NCBI GenBank assembly: GCA_000320545.1
Contig: ADNK01000130.1
Location: forward strand, 1-33,176
Length of the DNA: 33,176 nucleotides
Source: Bigelowiella natans CCMP2755
Lineage: Eukaryota > Cercozoa > Chlorarachniophyceae
Direction of reading: 5' to 3'
Below are positions 1 to 12,275 of the stretch, one piece after another. The notes below the pieces were generated by a model. That model saw only the letters and a program-made list of their open reading frames with translations, was not told the DNA's origin and made no database searches. Numbering within the stretch: the first letter of the stretch is position 1; every line of letters begins with the position of its first letter. Both the position numbers and the translations under genes were made by a program.

Positions 1-62
1 AGGGGGAGGGGTAGGGTAGTAGTAGTATGTATAGATATATATTTAAACTAACACACACAACA

Positions 63-111
<49 letters not shown>

Positions 112-138
112 AGATAATTGGGATGGAGATATTTGTAC

Positions 139-1009
139 CCATTCGATATCCCTCTTCTGGTGTGCTGCATGAACAGCCTCGGCCTCGCTTTCAGCGTCAG
201 CCCCGCCCGTCTCCCCGCCTCCTTTCTCCCCCCCTTCAAACTCAACACTGCCGCTCTTTCTCCCTTGCTGCTGAATCGATTTTGCCAAACGGCCAAGATG
301 CAAAGACTCCCACTCTTCATGTTGATCATAAGGGTACTCGCTATTGTCTGCCTCCGCCCCCCGCGTAATTCTTCCCCATTTCCTTCCTCTCCTCCGAGCC
401 GCCCGAACAATAACAGCTGATTGAGCTGCAAAGACAAGGTCTCTTGTGGTCGCTTTCGCACCGCCGTCCAATAGCACTTCCTGGCACTGAAGTCCCTTCA
501 TCAGCCATCGTGCTGCTTCTGAATTGCTTGCTTCGATGCTGTTAAAATTGCTGCCTCCCCCTTTGCCAACTGGTATGTTTCTTCTGTAAATATCAGCTAC
601 ATTGCCTTTCGCGCCAGATGAGGAGGAGGAGGAGGAGGAGGAGGAGGAGGAGGAGGCAGATGTAGCCGTTTCTTGTCTTGTGTTAAACTCCATTCCTTTG
701 ATTATTAGAGGGTTTGGCGATGTTTGGAGAGTTATATATAGTGTGTGTGTCTATGTTGTTTCTGTTGTAGTAGTATTAGTAGTAGAAGTAAGTAGTGGTG
801 GTGGTGGTGGTGGTGGTAGGGGGGTCTTAAAAAGGGCCACAGAGATAGGACTTCGTGGAATGCCAACAACAGTAGTAGAAGTACCGAGGAGCTATTAAAT
901 TCTCACTCTTTCCGAGCGATAATAGCCATCAATCGTTCGTGTTTCCTTGCCATTACTACAAGCTGCTCACATACTGCGAGGCTTTTCTTTAGTTATTCTA
1001 GTGCGCTGC

Positions 1010-1056
<47 letters not shown>

Positions 1057-1917
1057 CCTCTCTCATTCACTCGCAGCACTGACCGTATGGGCTCGTCCCC
1101 TCCCAGGCTGCAGCTAGATCATCCGTAGTGAGGCAGGTGGACAAAACATCGTCGGGGGGAGATCCTGCCAGTAGTGGTACCAAGACGGCAGCGCATTTTG
1201 GCTGCTTGGCCTGTTGTTGATTACCAGTGTTAGTTGTTGCGCACGATGATGGTGATGATGATGATGATGATGACAGGTAGGCGCATAGGCCCCAATGAGG
1301 CAGAAAATTATGGATTATTTCATTTTAAGAGCAGCAGATATGACAGTATCTGACTGAAGCAGCGGCACCACAATCACCATAATCAGCACCACCGCAAGCA
1401 GCATCACGACTACACACATGGACGCCCACGTAGTGCCTAAAGCACAGCTACTTGACACTTATTGCCGCCATTGTTGACCTGACAGGCCAGGGTGAGAAGC
1501 CCCGTAAGCCGATCAGGGTCTACTCGAGGTGCAAGTTGCTTCAGCGCATTTGAGTTCCCGGTGCTAGCTGCCACCACCGCAGCTTCAAAGCACGTCGGCT
1601 CACGCAACGAGCTATTTCCTAAGTGTGAAGAAGAGTGGTCTATCATCATTATCATCACCACCACCACCACCACCATTTGCTATTTGAATAGCAGCCGCAA
1701 AGTAGTACCGTCAAGGTGAAGTAGCGCATTTACTGCTCGCTCGGAGTTCTTTGCTACAGCGACGACGAGAGGCGTATCTCCTTTTGCATTGCGAAGCTCA
1801 GCCAGATCCCGTACCAGTGTGCCGTTGCGCGGGTCTCTCTACAAACCGATGGGATGTAAGTAAATCAACTCGGGGAAGCTTAACTACTCATTTGGAGCTG
1901 GGGGGCAGGGGGGGGGG

Positions 1918-1968
<51 letters not shown>

Positions 1969-4900
1969 TGCTGCTGAGCATATGTCACCTTGCGGAGTTG
2001 GTCAAGCAAGAACTCGATTGTACCAGCAACTATAGCATCTGTTCCTACGAAGGAATTCAGCAAACCAATAGGCATCATCCATCAAAAGACTCACATGGAC
2101 TGTCCACGAAACCGCACCCACGTTCTTGTTTCACGACACTATTCGTGGGAGATTATTGTTTCGAATTCTGTTTAACACAAACCATGGCCTGGTATATCAC
2201 CATCATCATCATCATCATCATCATCGTCGTCATTATCATCGACGCCAATCTTCATGAGGAATCATGCTCTCACCTCCAGCAGCAATGTGTAGCGGGGTAG
2301 CACCGAAAATATCAACCTTCCGCATCGTCTCTTCAACTCCCAAATGATCCATCAGCGCCAGTACAGACGCCTTAGATTATTGAAATGAAATTGAGAATCG
2401 AGGGGGCGGGAGAGATAGGGGGGGGGGGGGGGGGGGGGGGGCTTAAAAAAAAAACCTTCTTCCCCCCCAAAAAACCCCAGGCGGGGGGGAGGGGCCCTTT
2501 AGGCCCCCATATCAAACTCAGGCCCCTCTTCTAGCAGAGGGAACAATACGCGGGGAAGGTTGCACCACGCTGCCTTTGTTAACAGAGTACGGCCCACATC
2601 CGTTTTATCGTTCACATTTCCCCCTTCAGTACATAAAAGGGGGGGTGGGGGGGGGGGTGTCAGATGTGTAGCATGGTGAATGATGAAGCGAGGAGAAGGA
2701 GCAGTTGGAGTTGATATAAGTAGTACCCGTGCGATATGAGGAATTCTACGTTATCGAATCCCCCCCCAGCAATAGCCCAGTAACTGATGGAAAGGAGGAT
2801 TGTTCGTCGTGTGAGCACAGAAGACTTGAGGAATTAGAAGCAGCACAAGCTGCGGGTAGGCTGCCATCATATACTATGAGCCACCAACAGCACCATCGCC
2901 ATCATCACCATTATCATCGTTATCGTTATCATTATCATCGTTACTATCCTCACTCTAACTCGCATATCATCACACATCATCAGCACGGAGCACACGCTAG
3001 GACGCTCTCCAACATTAGAAACGATTACAGCGGCGATCGTCCGTTCAAATCGCGCGCAAATAGCTGCGACGATAGCTCTGGGTTGGGGGGATAATCCGGT
3101 TGGCCTTGTTCTTCTTTTTCTCCGTCTTCTTCTTCCTGGAAATTGTCTCCATCATCTCCTGCCCCTGCCCCTTTGAAGAATGCGAGGCACTGCGCGCAGC
3201 CGCTAAATGCAGCAAAGTGGACTGGGAGAATGCCGTTGAATAGGCCCAGGCCTTCACGAGTCATGGATGATGACGACGACGACGACGACGACGACGACGA
3301 TGATATAGCTGTTTGTGAAAGCACCTCCCTTGCTTCATTCTTCTCCTCCCCTCTTTCCTCTCCATCTGGTATCATTTTATTCTCGCCTGACGAGTCTCCG
3401 TTTATTCTGCTGTAGCTACTAGGGAAGGTTATTCGCCTACATTCCTCATCGACTATCGTGCTCATAAGCGACACACCGCAGCAACAGCTGCAGGAAGCAG
3501 CGGAAGGATCTTTCAAAGACGATGATGATGGTGGTGGAGATGAGGAGGAGGAGGAGGAGGAGGAGGAGGAGGAGGAGATGGTAGGGGACTTTGCTGCTAG
3601 ATAACCCGCCTCGCGCATTAACGAATATTCTAGTGAGTTGTTTCAAAGAGATGATAGTGCAGAGAGAAGTATTAATTATCATCTTCATCACCATCATCAT
3701 CATCATCCTCGAAATTTGTTGATTATCATTATAAGAGGCATGTCTATATGCTGCATATGAAATGCTTATTTTCACCAGCATCCATCATTTTTCCAGGCAG
3801 GCGTAAAGGAGATTTGTTAACAAACGAACGAGACCTCTGCTTTTCGTCACCTTCCTCCTTTACTCTCCATCTCTTCCTCCTCTTTTTTTTTTTTTCCCTT
3901 CTTCTTCTTCTTCTTCTTCTTCTTCTTCTTCTTCTCACGAAGTATTAGCATTCACATCATCATCATCATCAGCATCATCATCATCATCAGTATGCACATA
4001 ACGTGGCCACCACCTTTCGATCGCATATACCCCTTCCGCATCTCTCGATGATTAGCACTCTTCTTACTCTTGATATTGCCTATTCGGTTGTTGTTGTTGT
4101 TGTTACTATGGCCGCCGCTCTGTCCCTTCTTTCTCTCCGGGTTCCCGCCACTACTCCCTGCTACAGGGGAGCACGCTAATGCCGCTAGATGCAGAGGACT
4201 CAAACCGACGATCGACGTCAGGCCATCATCCAGCAGATGCTGATGCTGAAGCTGCTCATCAATATCACCATCCTCATCGCCCTCACTTTGCAGAGGAAGA
4301 TGGTGATTGCTGCTCCCGGTAGACGATGACGAAGACATAGGATCTGTGCAGTCGGTTGGCAACAAAGCAGCAGCATCCTCGCTATGGTCATCTCCTCGCC
4401 CCCCTTCCGTTAAGGACCATTGCATATGCAATGCCTCCTGGAGAGCCGCACGGTCACGCGTACGGATAGCCTCTAAAATAGCCGAAATGCTTCTGCTCGA
4501 TGCACTACTGCCGCTGCCAAGGCTGTCAACGCCTTCACTGCACAAAGAAACTCCTGGTAAGTGGGAAGATAGCAAATCTCCTTTCAGGCGGTTATTTCCT
4601 CCAACGACGGCGGGCTCGCCTCCTATAAGAAGCAATCGTCAGAACAGAATCAGATATGGGGATAGGACCAGATGAGGGGGTATTATACAACAACGGAAAG
4701 GTAAATTCTACGAAGGTGCAGCATGTCCTGCTGTTTGCTGCTACTGCTGTAGGGAGGCGTGGTATTGATGATGGATGTTGCTGCTGGACAACACGCCACT
4801 GAATCCGACGATGGGTGAAAACATTTCAACTCATCAAAACGCTCATAATTTATATCGAAGCATCATTTTGTATATATTGCGTGTTTGTCCTTTTTTCTCT

Positions 4901-5684
4901 TCTTCTTCTTTTTCCTTTTTCTCCTTCCTCCTGTATCCTCCCCTTCATCCCTTCATCCTACAGCAAGGAAAATACCGGCAATGTCATTGCTACTGCTGCG
5001 AGCTTTCCTCCTCCCCCCCCCCTGATTTTCTTGATCCCGAAGGGCAAGCGGCTCTTCACTGCCGCTCTGGAAAACGATGATATGACGCACACGCCCCTCG
5101 CCATGCGACTTCGAGCATAGACCCAGCCGCTCGCACTCTTGGTGGATGATCTTGCGCTCCCAACCTGATGATTGCGACCATTCGCCATGATGATGTCACG
5201 GCAATAGGAGAAGAAGAAGAAGAAGAAGAAGAAGAAGAAGAAGGAAAAAAAGGGGCGGGGGGAGGGAAGGAGGAGGAGGAGGAGGAGGAGGAGGAGGAGG
5301 AGAAAGACGAGGAGGACGAAGGACCGAAACAAAACACATCAAACAGCACAGCAAAGGCGGGGGTGCACCTCGAAGACGGCGTGGATACGACATAGAGGTC
5401 TGCTCATCATCGAGACGCCCAAGCATAGCTTTTCCCATCGCTGGAGCCATTTTCTTGTTCCTAATCCTGCTTACCCCCCCCTTCCCATTCCCCTTCTTTC
5501 TTGCTTCCTCCCTCGCTTCAAGGTGCTGCGCCAGCCACAGCAGCTCACTTTCAATCTGTTTCAATCAAATTGCCATGGGTACTATTGCTCACAAAACAGA
5601 TCTGGAAACGCACACTTCGTGAGGCAAAAGTAGTAACTTGCTCGAAAATACTGCATAATTTATCATCTTTTTATTATTACTTTA

Positions 5685-5723
<39 letters not shown>

Positions 5724-6609
5724 CACATGTATATATCTGTGGTCATCATCAATACCCGTTTTCGAAACTTCTGCGATCGGATGTTGTTAGAATTCGATGC
5801 ATCCTTACACTGCCAAGACAGGTGTCCTTCCTCGCCACACAAGTAGCATATCTTTGTTGCTGCCCCCTCCTTACCGAGGGCTATCTCGCTGCTGCGTGTA
5901 CCCGTTTGGGAGGATGATGCAGGAAGCTTCTTCTCCGCCTGTCAAACAGAAGACAAGGGGGGGGAGGAGGAGGAGGAGGAGGAGAAGGAGGAGGGGAGGA
6001 GGAGGGGAGACGAGGAAGAAAACGTAGAAAGAAGAAACGAATTGATAATTTACATTTGGTCAAAAGAGGAAAAGAGAGCAGGGGGGTAACGTAGCCGAAA
6101 CTTAAGTGACGCTTACCTTCGTGGTTGTTTCATTTCCCCGCAGTTGTTGCACTGGAGTGGATTTGCCAACCTCAGAAGGGCGATTCTGATCAGCACTCGT
6201 CGTCACCATCGAACGCCGCTGAAACGCACTGTTTTCCAGGGGTCCTCCTCTGAGCTGTAGGTTCGCACCTCGTCTAAGTCGGACATTCATAATTACTCCT
6301 ATTCCACCGCCACTTGCTGCTGTGCCTGTGAAGAGACCACCCCCAAGCTGATGAGCTGATAATCCTCTCATTGATGAGAGACGGCTTGCGGATAACGGTG
6401 GAGTTCTGCCATGCTTTAGCACGATTCTTCCGCTACTGCTGCCGCCGAGTAGAGCTGTCAATGAAATATGGTATGGAATTATTCACGAGGGTGAACGAAT
6501 ATCAAACCGCATCGAGAATCTGCATTTTGAATGGGAAAATTATCACTCTGATTGCTATTCTGCCTAGGTTAGTGCAATGTCGATTAAATCAACCTCCTCC
6601 TCTCCTCAT
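139..6609 (-). CDS. CCHC zinc knuckle - R3H - ankyrin-repeat protein (3' end beyond left edge)
   Basis: Minus-strand exons in coding order: 6594-6609 (ATG), 6117-6454, 5756-5938, 5475-5555, 5369-5399, 4976-5164, 4003-4622, 3776-3836, 3029-3629, 2727-2783, 2550-2623, 2274-2370, 1989-2044, 1709-1838, 1479-1618, 1084-1210, 139-695. All have GT..AG borders and phases agree at every junction except 2727/2623. Exon 3 holds C149-x2-C-x4-H-x4-C162 (CYLCGEEGHLSWQC), a nucleic-acid-binding zinc knuckle. Exons 5-6 encode an R3H domain (about 207-250) with the R220-x3-H224 signature (RKIIH) followed by LGLCSKSHGEG. Later exons give ankyrin-like units: GLSPLHLAALA, GILPVHFAAFSG, NGRSPLYWAIAGG/NVEFLISHG, GRTLLTKAAWCN, GATPLHIAAGG/IEFLLDQL, GDTPLVVAVAKN, TCFEAAVVAASTG, TGLLTLACQ. 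Serine, glutamate and glycine runs sit between units. A cytoplasmic or nuclear RNA-binding scaffold is inferred. The first exon, the exon at 5475-5555 (weak acceptor) and the last donor (138) are the least certain parts. Two separate genes remain possible, but the phases join across 4976/4622. Confidence 0.72.
2418..2441. repeat. poly-G tract in low-complexity intron sequence
   Basis: An uninterrupted run of G, followed by an A run, a C/A tract and further G runs up to about 2510. It lies inside the ankyrin-gene intron 2371-2549. On the coding strand it is poly-C just upstream of a T run. It could be a real G-quadruplex-capable tract or a difficult-to-sequence artefact. Confidence 0.8.
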
Positions 6610-6980
6610 TGAGGTACTGGATAGATGTGAAATGTAGCAGGAAAGGAACACAAAGAATAGCAGGCCACTTCTGACAATTGAAGTTTTTCGACAGTGTTGG
6701 CTCCTCTCCCTTCTTAGACTGGCTGTAGGTCGTATCGGCTGCCGCATGAATAGTCGTGACGAATGATGATTGCAGACTATTCGAGGGAATGATACTAAAC
6801 GGCAGTTTGAGCAGTTGCCGAGCTGCTTCCGGCCTTTAGGTTCTACCTGGTGTAAAATAGTTCCGTAAGTGGAAAATTTAGGAGCTTCACACACCTACAG
6901 GCGCGATCATGATGCAAATCATGGCTGCCTAGAGCCCCACACTCGCATCAACAACAGTTCATGTGTCCAAACAGAGGGAC

Positions 6981-7511
6981 ATGTGGGAGAGGTTTTGGCT
7001 CATGGCACAGACCAGGCGATGGCAGGTCGACGAATGGTGTACGGATACGTGTGAGCAGCCTCCTGCACCTCAGCGGATTCGATTGAGAACTGAAACAAAT
7101 GCAGGACCTCTTTCCCCCTGCGACATGATAATTGGCATGGTGAAAGCCGCGTTTGGTGTCTTTTTTTTATCCGAGATCAGTTTTGTTTGTGAGAGGAAAT
7201 AAGCCTGTTCTGTATGTGCGACATTCTTGAATTCTTGTCGCAGATTTTGCCAATCTTCCTCGCCCGAGGAGGGGGATCCGCAACTCCGCCGTGCAGAATG
7301 GAATCGCTTCATTCAATCATTCATTCAGCAAGCAAGAGAGGAACTGACCTGGAAGTATGTGATCGAAGAGATATTTTTATATCTGTTGTTGTGTACATTC
7401 AACCAAGATGATTACAGCCACCCGCAAGGGCGGGGTCCGTTAAGGATCCTGTACAGCAATTGCTTTGCTTACCTAGCTCTCCGGGCACAGTTCGGCGAGC
7501 CTAATTTTTAA
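6981..7511 (+). CDS. Hypothetical protein, weak two-exon model
   Basis: Exon 6981-7139 starts at ATG (MWERFWLMAQTRRWQVDEW...). A phase-0 GT donor at 7140 and an AG acceptor before 7269 join it to 7269-7511, which ends in TAA after LRAQFGEPNF; the product is 133 residues. The second exon has a helical, coding-like composition (RAEWNRFIQSFIQQAREEL, then YVIEEIFLYLLLCTFNQDD). I do not recognise the family. The reading frame stays open upstream to a TAG, so an earlier exon could exist. A competing 80-codon ORF with a true ATG lies on the opposite strand at 7070-7312 (EEDWQNLRQEFKNVAHTEQ) and looks equally plausible. The gene would be divergent from the R3H/ankyrin gene, whose start is at 6609. 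Confidence 0.28.
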
Positions 7512-9263
7512 AGAGGGGCCTGTGCCCCACCCAAATGATAGAAACAAACTCAAAGTACATTAAGCAAGTTTCCACAGCATTCGAGCTACGTATCAATTGA
7601 CGTGGTGGCCGTGTTTGGGAACACTCCGGCCATCGCGGTTGCTTCACGAACCAGGAATCATGCACGATGTACCTGGAATTGATATGTACGATGGGCCATG
7701 CGCAGGTATTACTTTTGTGAGGATCTTCGTTTGCCAGAAAGCAGGCTAGCCTGCTGTCTATCGAAACCCGATGGTGAAGGCTATGCAGGTGAAGATCGAG
7801 GAGATAAATTTTCTATCGTTGGAAAGGAGCACACATTCACACAAATGGAATTTTGGGTAATTAGCTCAATGAGTCATTGCGCTAACTAAGATCATCTACA
7901 CCGAAAGATTCTCGCTAGGGCCATAGGGACTAATATGCAATGCTCGCAATGCGATGGAAAACGCACAGTCCAATCGTTCTAGCATTTGTTTTCATGCACT
8001 CATTGTGCACAAACATACCGCTGTAGCGCTGAATGACACTGTCTATTATCTGAGTGGTGTTCGTGATTCGTGAAGCAGCCACCATCCATCATGCTCACTT
8101 AGATGTGCCTGCATTTGCAGATCGATAACTGTCACATAACACTGCAATGTGCATGAGTTTTTGAATCTCACGACATTGCCAATGCTCATGGCAATGGTCT
8201 CCTTGTCACATCCTGTGCACGTGATGTATGTGCATCATAGACAACGTAACATGATGTGCATGTTGCACATGTGATGCTACTATCTAGCTATGTCTGTCAT
8301 GCGCTAAGCGTCAGGACTAGAAAGGTATTACTCGATTGTCTCGCCTCGCGGCGCGCGCAGCTGAATCGTCTGCGCTGGCAATGATGAACGCGTTTGATTG
8401 ATGGCGACGATGCAGGTAGCATGCAAGAGAGCTACGTACAGAGGAAGCATGACATACAGATCACATTGAGCCCATTGCTGTACACGCTAGCAACGCATGC
8501 GTCATCAAATCCTTCTGGACTTGCACATGTCATGTGCATGACGTGCTGTGTGTCGAGCACGCATGGCCTCGCAGGCATATTCACGCACGCATACGCGAGG
8601 GTTAGTTCACGCGTACGTGATCATTCGATCGGTGCGTGCAGCCACCGCTAGACCGTGCAAGCAAGGGTCCAGGCATCCGCCGTAGTACTGTGCATCTATT
8701 TTTTTAGGGAAAAAATTTGAAAAATCATTTTCAATGCAATTAATTACACTGCATGTCAATTGCAATGAGCAGTACAAACTTTGTGCTGCGATACCTGCGT
8801 TGTGTCAGTGCGTGCACGCGGACTGAACTGCGCAGGTAGTGCCACATCTACTAACAACACATAACAATGCAATGTCCGCTGAGCGACATGCACAGCAGGT
8901 TAATTTCAGTGGTAGGACTAGTGCTGGATGCCTACCGATACTCCGAGCATGATGAGCTGATTCAGTGAGTGTGGGCTTTGCTAATGGTGATCGCAAACAA
9001 TGCTATTTCACGTGCTTCATAGCCCTAGTACGTGTGCTATGTCCATTTGATTTTTTGTCAGCGGATGTTCTACACACTGATCTCATATGTCATTGAGTGC
9101 TCAATGGACACGCTGTATCTGTTGTGCAAAATATTGATATTTACCAAATACTCCAAATTGTAGATTGTCCAACTCTAATACTGTCCATCAGGCTGAATCT
9201 AAGTGATCATCAAATGCAAATCTTAACTCGACATGTTTCAATCGAGCTACACTTTCATAAAAA
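7512..9263. other. Gene-poor spacer rich in short palindromic words
   Basis: I find no supported gene. From about 7950 to 9080 the sequence is packed with TGCA, CATG, GCATGC, CACGTG-like and CTAG words. A short run at 7698-7889 (63 codons, plus strand) contains KPDGEGYAGEDRGDKFS but has no clear start or partner exon. The texture matches the blocks at 11140-11345, 16340-16650 and 27040-28030. Confidence 0.55.
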
Positions 9264-10046
9264 TTATGGTCGCAAAAACGATTCATGATTGTAGATATTG
9301 AGATGGTGCGAAGTGAACCGTAAGGAACCACTATGTGTAGACCGTTTTTGGGAAAATCGCGCGGGAACACCAAGCCCATTGACACTGGAGTGCTCACTAA
9401 AACGATAGAATTGCTGCTTTCCAGTGATCATTTCCGGTAGTTCCTCCTTCTCAAGGCAAAGCTCATTTCTCCAGACGCATTGAAGACAGGGACGGGTGGC
9501 ACAGCATCTTACTTTTCGCACACAGCAGCTTGCACAAGCCATGCCATTTGGGAGCCTTTTTGACCCTATCTTGCGAGGTCGTTTGCATCGTAGTTGCGGC
9601 ACAATACTTCGTGGGATGGTCTTTCTGATTTGTTTCTTTGTAGGTGGATATTCAAGACGTGCATGCTTGCAGGCGAGGAACCGCGTGAAGATTGTCATCT
9701 CATGTTTTTCGTTGCGTTCATGCACATCTTCCAATGGCACACCAAAATATTTTCGGTCCCTGTTTGCGCGTCGGAGTCGTGGTGCCATCCTGAATTTAGG
9801 GCATACGTCAGACGGCATCAATCGTCGTTTTCGCTTCGAACAGTGGGCGGCTTTGCCGATGGACTCTATCTCACTCCTGACAGTGGCATCTTGGAATTCC
9901 CAGTTGATTTTAGGGCTCATTCTGGCTTTGAGGGCAATTCTAGGCCGTTCATCATCTTTACTAGAAGACTCTATGGCAACATGTTCCCCCTGTAGCATAC
10001 ACGTTGCTTGCTGGTGGTCAGTCCCAAAGCTGTAGGGTGGATCCAT
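9264..10046 (-). CDS. Zn(2)-Cys(6) binuclear cluster protein
   Basis: Single-exon ORF of 260 codons starting at the first true ATG (MDPPYSFG). The open frame extends 17 codons further upstream but without an ATG. Residues 171-197 read CASCCVRKVRCCATRPCLQC followed by VWRNELC. This is a complete C-x2-C-x6-C-x5-C-x2-C-x7-C pattern, the GAL4-type zinc cluster, preceded by a basic segment (CKRPRKIGSKRLP). Such clusters bind CGG-containing DNA in fungi and occur sporadically in other eukaryotes. The placement is unusual: the cluster lies in the C-terminal third, and I see no fungal-type regulatory domain. The N-terminal part is basic and otherwise unrecognised. A DNA-binding regulator is inferred. 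A second small exon upstream cannot be excluded. Confidence 0.7.
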   Translation of the reverse strand: MDPPYSFGTDHQQATCMLQGEHVAIESSSKDDERPRIALKARMSPKINWEFQDATVRSEIESIGKAAHCSKRKRRLMPSDVCPKFRMAPRLRRANRDRKYFGVPLEDVHERNEKHEMTIFTRFLACKHARLEYPPTKKQIRKTIPRSIVPQLRCKRPRKIGSKRLPNGMACASCCVRKVRCCATRPCLQCVWRNELCLEKEELPEMITGKQQFYRFSEHSSVNGLGVPARFSQKRSTHSGSLRFTSHHLNIYNHESFLRP

Positions 10047-10142
10047 GTCTCTTTGGTCTGTGAAAACGTAACTAAATTGCGCACAGGCTTCTCCCAAGAA
10101 AACCCGAGGATTTTTGCCCTTAGTGGCGCTCAGAAGCTTGGT

Positions 10143-10985
10143 TTAGGATCGAATCGACCGCGTCATGCTCCTGCTGTGTTTCGTTCCGGACTTCGATGGA
10201 CTTCCTTTCATCAAAAGAGTACGCCTTGTAACTAGCCGGAGAGCTTTCGGGTGCAAACACCTCCTTTCACGATCTGCGACATCGTTCATCTTACTTTTTT
10301 TAGCTTTTTCCGTGGCACAGGTCAAACGATGAAAAGGCGTTGGTGCTGATGGAAGTGGCTCAGGGAACGCCGTGAGAGTAGTTCCAACGAAGAACTAGAA
10401 AGCTGCACGATAACTAACTTGTCTCTCGAAGAAGTAGTTGAGGCACTCGTCAGACCTTCCCGGGATCTTGAGGGCCACGGGAATGCTGACTCACGCACCC
10501 CTGCTTCTGTTCTTGTCACACGCTGCGCTGGGACACATGGGTGGACCTCTTCTTTTCTGAGAACACACATCGTGATGAGGAACCGGTTCTTGCATGCCCC
10601 TCTGAAAACTTGTGAAAAAAGAGACGACTGATTCTCTCGTTTGCATGCCCCCTTTTTGGTCCCTCTGCCCGTCTAGCCGTGATGATCTCCCCTCTGGCCC
10701 TCCCCACCCGGCCGAGCACTTCCCATGCCATTGTGCACTGAGCCTGTCCACAAGCCGATGTTGTTGCAGCTTGGCCACTTCTAGACTTTGGATTCCGGAT
10801 GGGGTTTCTCCGCACCGATCACCGTCAACCTCGTGGTGAGGGCCTTTCATTTTTTGTGAAGCGCCTCCGGGTGCTTCCTCGTGCTGTGCGTGTTGCCGAC
10901 GTGCGTGCAGCTGATGATGTTGCCGCAGCCAGCAGCTTGAGGATCACGAGTTGGACAACCATCTTTCGTGTGATGTTGAGGTGAA
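10143..10985. other. Coding-like fragments on both strands, no coherent gene
   Basis: Several open frames overlap here. Plus strand: an ATG-less stretch ending at 10631 (NLSLEEVVEALVRPSRDLEG...), and 10742-10984 (DFGFRMGFLRTDHRQ...). Minus strand: 10143-10325, 10322-10570, 10491-10850 and 10825-11088. None shows a recognisable motif and no phase-consistent exon chain emerged. Base composition is more GC-rich than the flanks. It may be a decayed mobile-element or gene remnant, or chance ORFs in GC-rich DNA. Confidence 0.3.
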
Positions 10986-11099
10986 CACGACGTCTGTCAG
11001 AGAACAGTGAACAAAGCCCACAAAAATCAACAAATGGTGGTTGCAGACTGCACCGCCAGAACTCCACAATTTTCTTCCATCTCATCATCGTTTTGCAAA

Positions 11100-11390
11100 A
11101 GGCAAACAGTTGGGCGGCTCAATGATCAGACACAAAAATTGCTAGGTGTTGTGGCTGGCTGCACAAACTGAAACGCACGTGCGTGCGTGTTCACTGCACA
11201 CACGTGCCGCATTCACACGCATGCATGCACATGCCAGCATGCTAGGTCATGCACATGGCAATGCGATGCTCTAGTGCTAGCTAGCTTGTGCGTGTGTGCA
11301 CGGCTGCAGTAGCACAGTCTTGCATGACAGAGTGCACATGCATGAAAATCTGTTCAGGGACTGCAACAACTACAAACCACAAATTTGTCA
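11100..11390. repeat. Palindromic-word-rich block
   Basis: Dense GCACGTGC, GCATGCATGC, CATGCCAGCATGC and GCTAGCTAGC words, with no gene. It contains CAGTAGCACAG (near 11306), a word also present in the similar block near 16420. Its function is unknown. A minus-strand ORF at 11391-11603 (70 codons) next to it has no recognised motif. Confidence 0.5.
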
Positions 11391-11792
11391 TCATTCGATT
11401 GATGGACTTCTTGGACACCACATCTTTAAGGTTTTTCCTTGCTTGTTAAGTGGGGGGGCAAGATAACTGGTGACAGAATTCCGATTTCGGAACAACGCGT
11501 CGCACTGCTGATGTACGTCAACGTCATCTAGAGCACTTCCAAGCCCAAACTCGTTTTTCATCTGAACAGTGTGCAACGCAAAATAAATGAAAGATGCACT
11601 CACAAAGTTGCGAGTGAAAAGCCGCTTGGGCAGACATCTATAGCATTTATTTGTTTCTCTCTCGAAGGAAAACGTCCCTAGCTACAAGCTAGTATCCCAC
11701 TCTCTTCCACCAAATTAATTATTGCCGGCGCTATCTTACGTCATCATGACGACTGTCACAGAATTCCTGTCACTTATACCCTCCTGCAAGTT

Positions 11793-12206
11793 CTATCTAG
11801 CAAGCAATAAAGTCATAATGGCAAATTTTACCCGGACCCACTCCGAAGGTGCAAGCGCTCCTTCAAGTAATCTCCAAAAAATCAGATGGAATACATTACT
11901 AATGAGCTTCTCGTAGCACCAAGAAACCTTCCTCGATTCCGGCATCGCAGTCTCAAATGGCAGTTTGCCGCTTTTGTTGGACACCGCGAGCTTCGTTCCA
12001 GGGGGCATTCTCCGACAGTAGGCCTGAAAGTGCGGTTTCATAGCCATCGTGAAGTGTAATATTCCTCTAGGATTCCGCCATCCCATGAAGATCTTGTCGA
12101 GCTTTGTTAGCCGTTTCGCGTACCACTGTCCAAGAAATTTGTTGTCGTAAGACCCGACCTAAATGGTGAAAGTCACAATAATTATTCCGATCTTTCTTTC
12201 GTTCTG

Positions 12207-12275
<69 letters not shown>

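Noticed and set aside
43-138. Coding extension of the left-edge exon through the (TA)n repeat (poly Ile-Tyr)
   Set aside because: Microsatellite translation; a GTACAA donor at 137-138 ends the exon before it.
5168-5395. Poly-glutamate plus-strand ORF
   Set aside because: Translation of GAA/GAG repeats lying in an intron of the minus-strand R3H gene.
5539-5747. An exon using the better acceptor before 5598, giving ICFVSNSTHGNLIETD and a stop
   Set aside because: It would end the zinc-knuckle protein before the R3H domain. The alternative acceptor before 5555 keeps frame into R3H, though its signal is weaker.
8340-8660. Plus-strand 85-codon ORF in the palindromic-word block
   Set aside because: Composition reflects TGCA/CATG words rather than protein; no motif.
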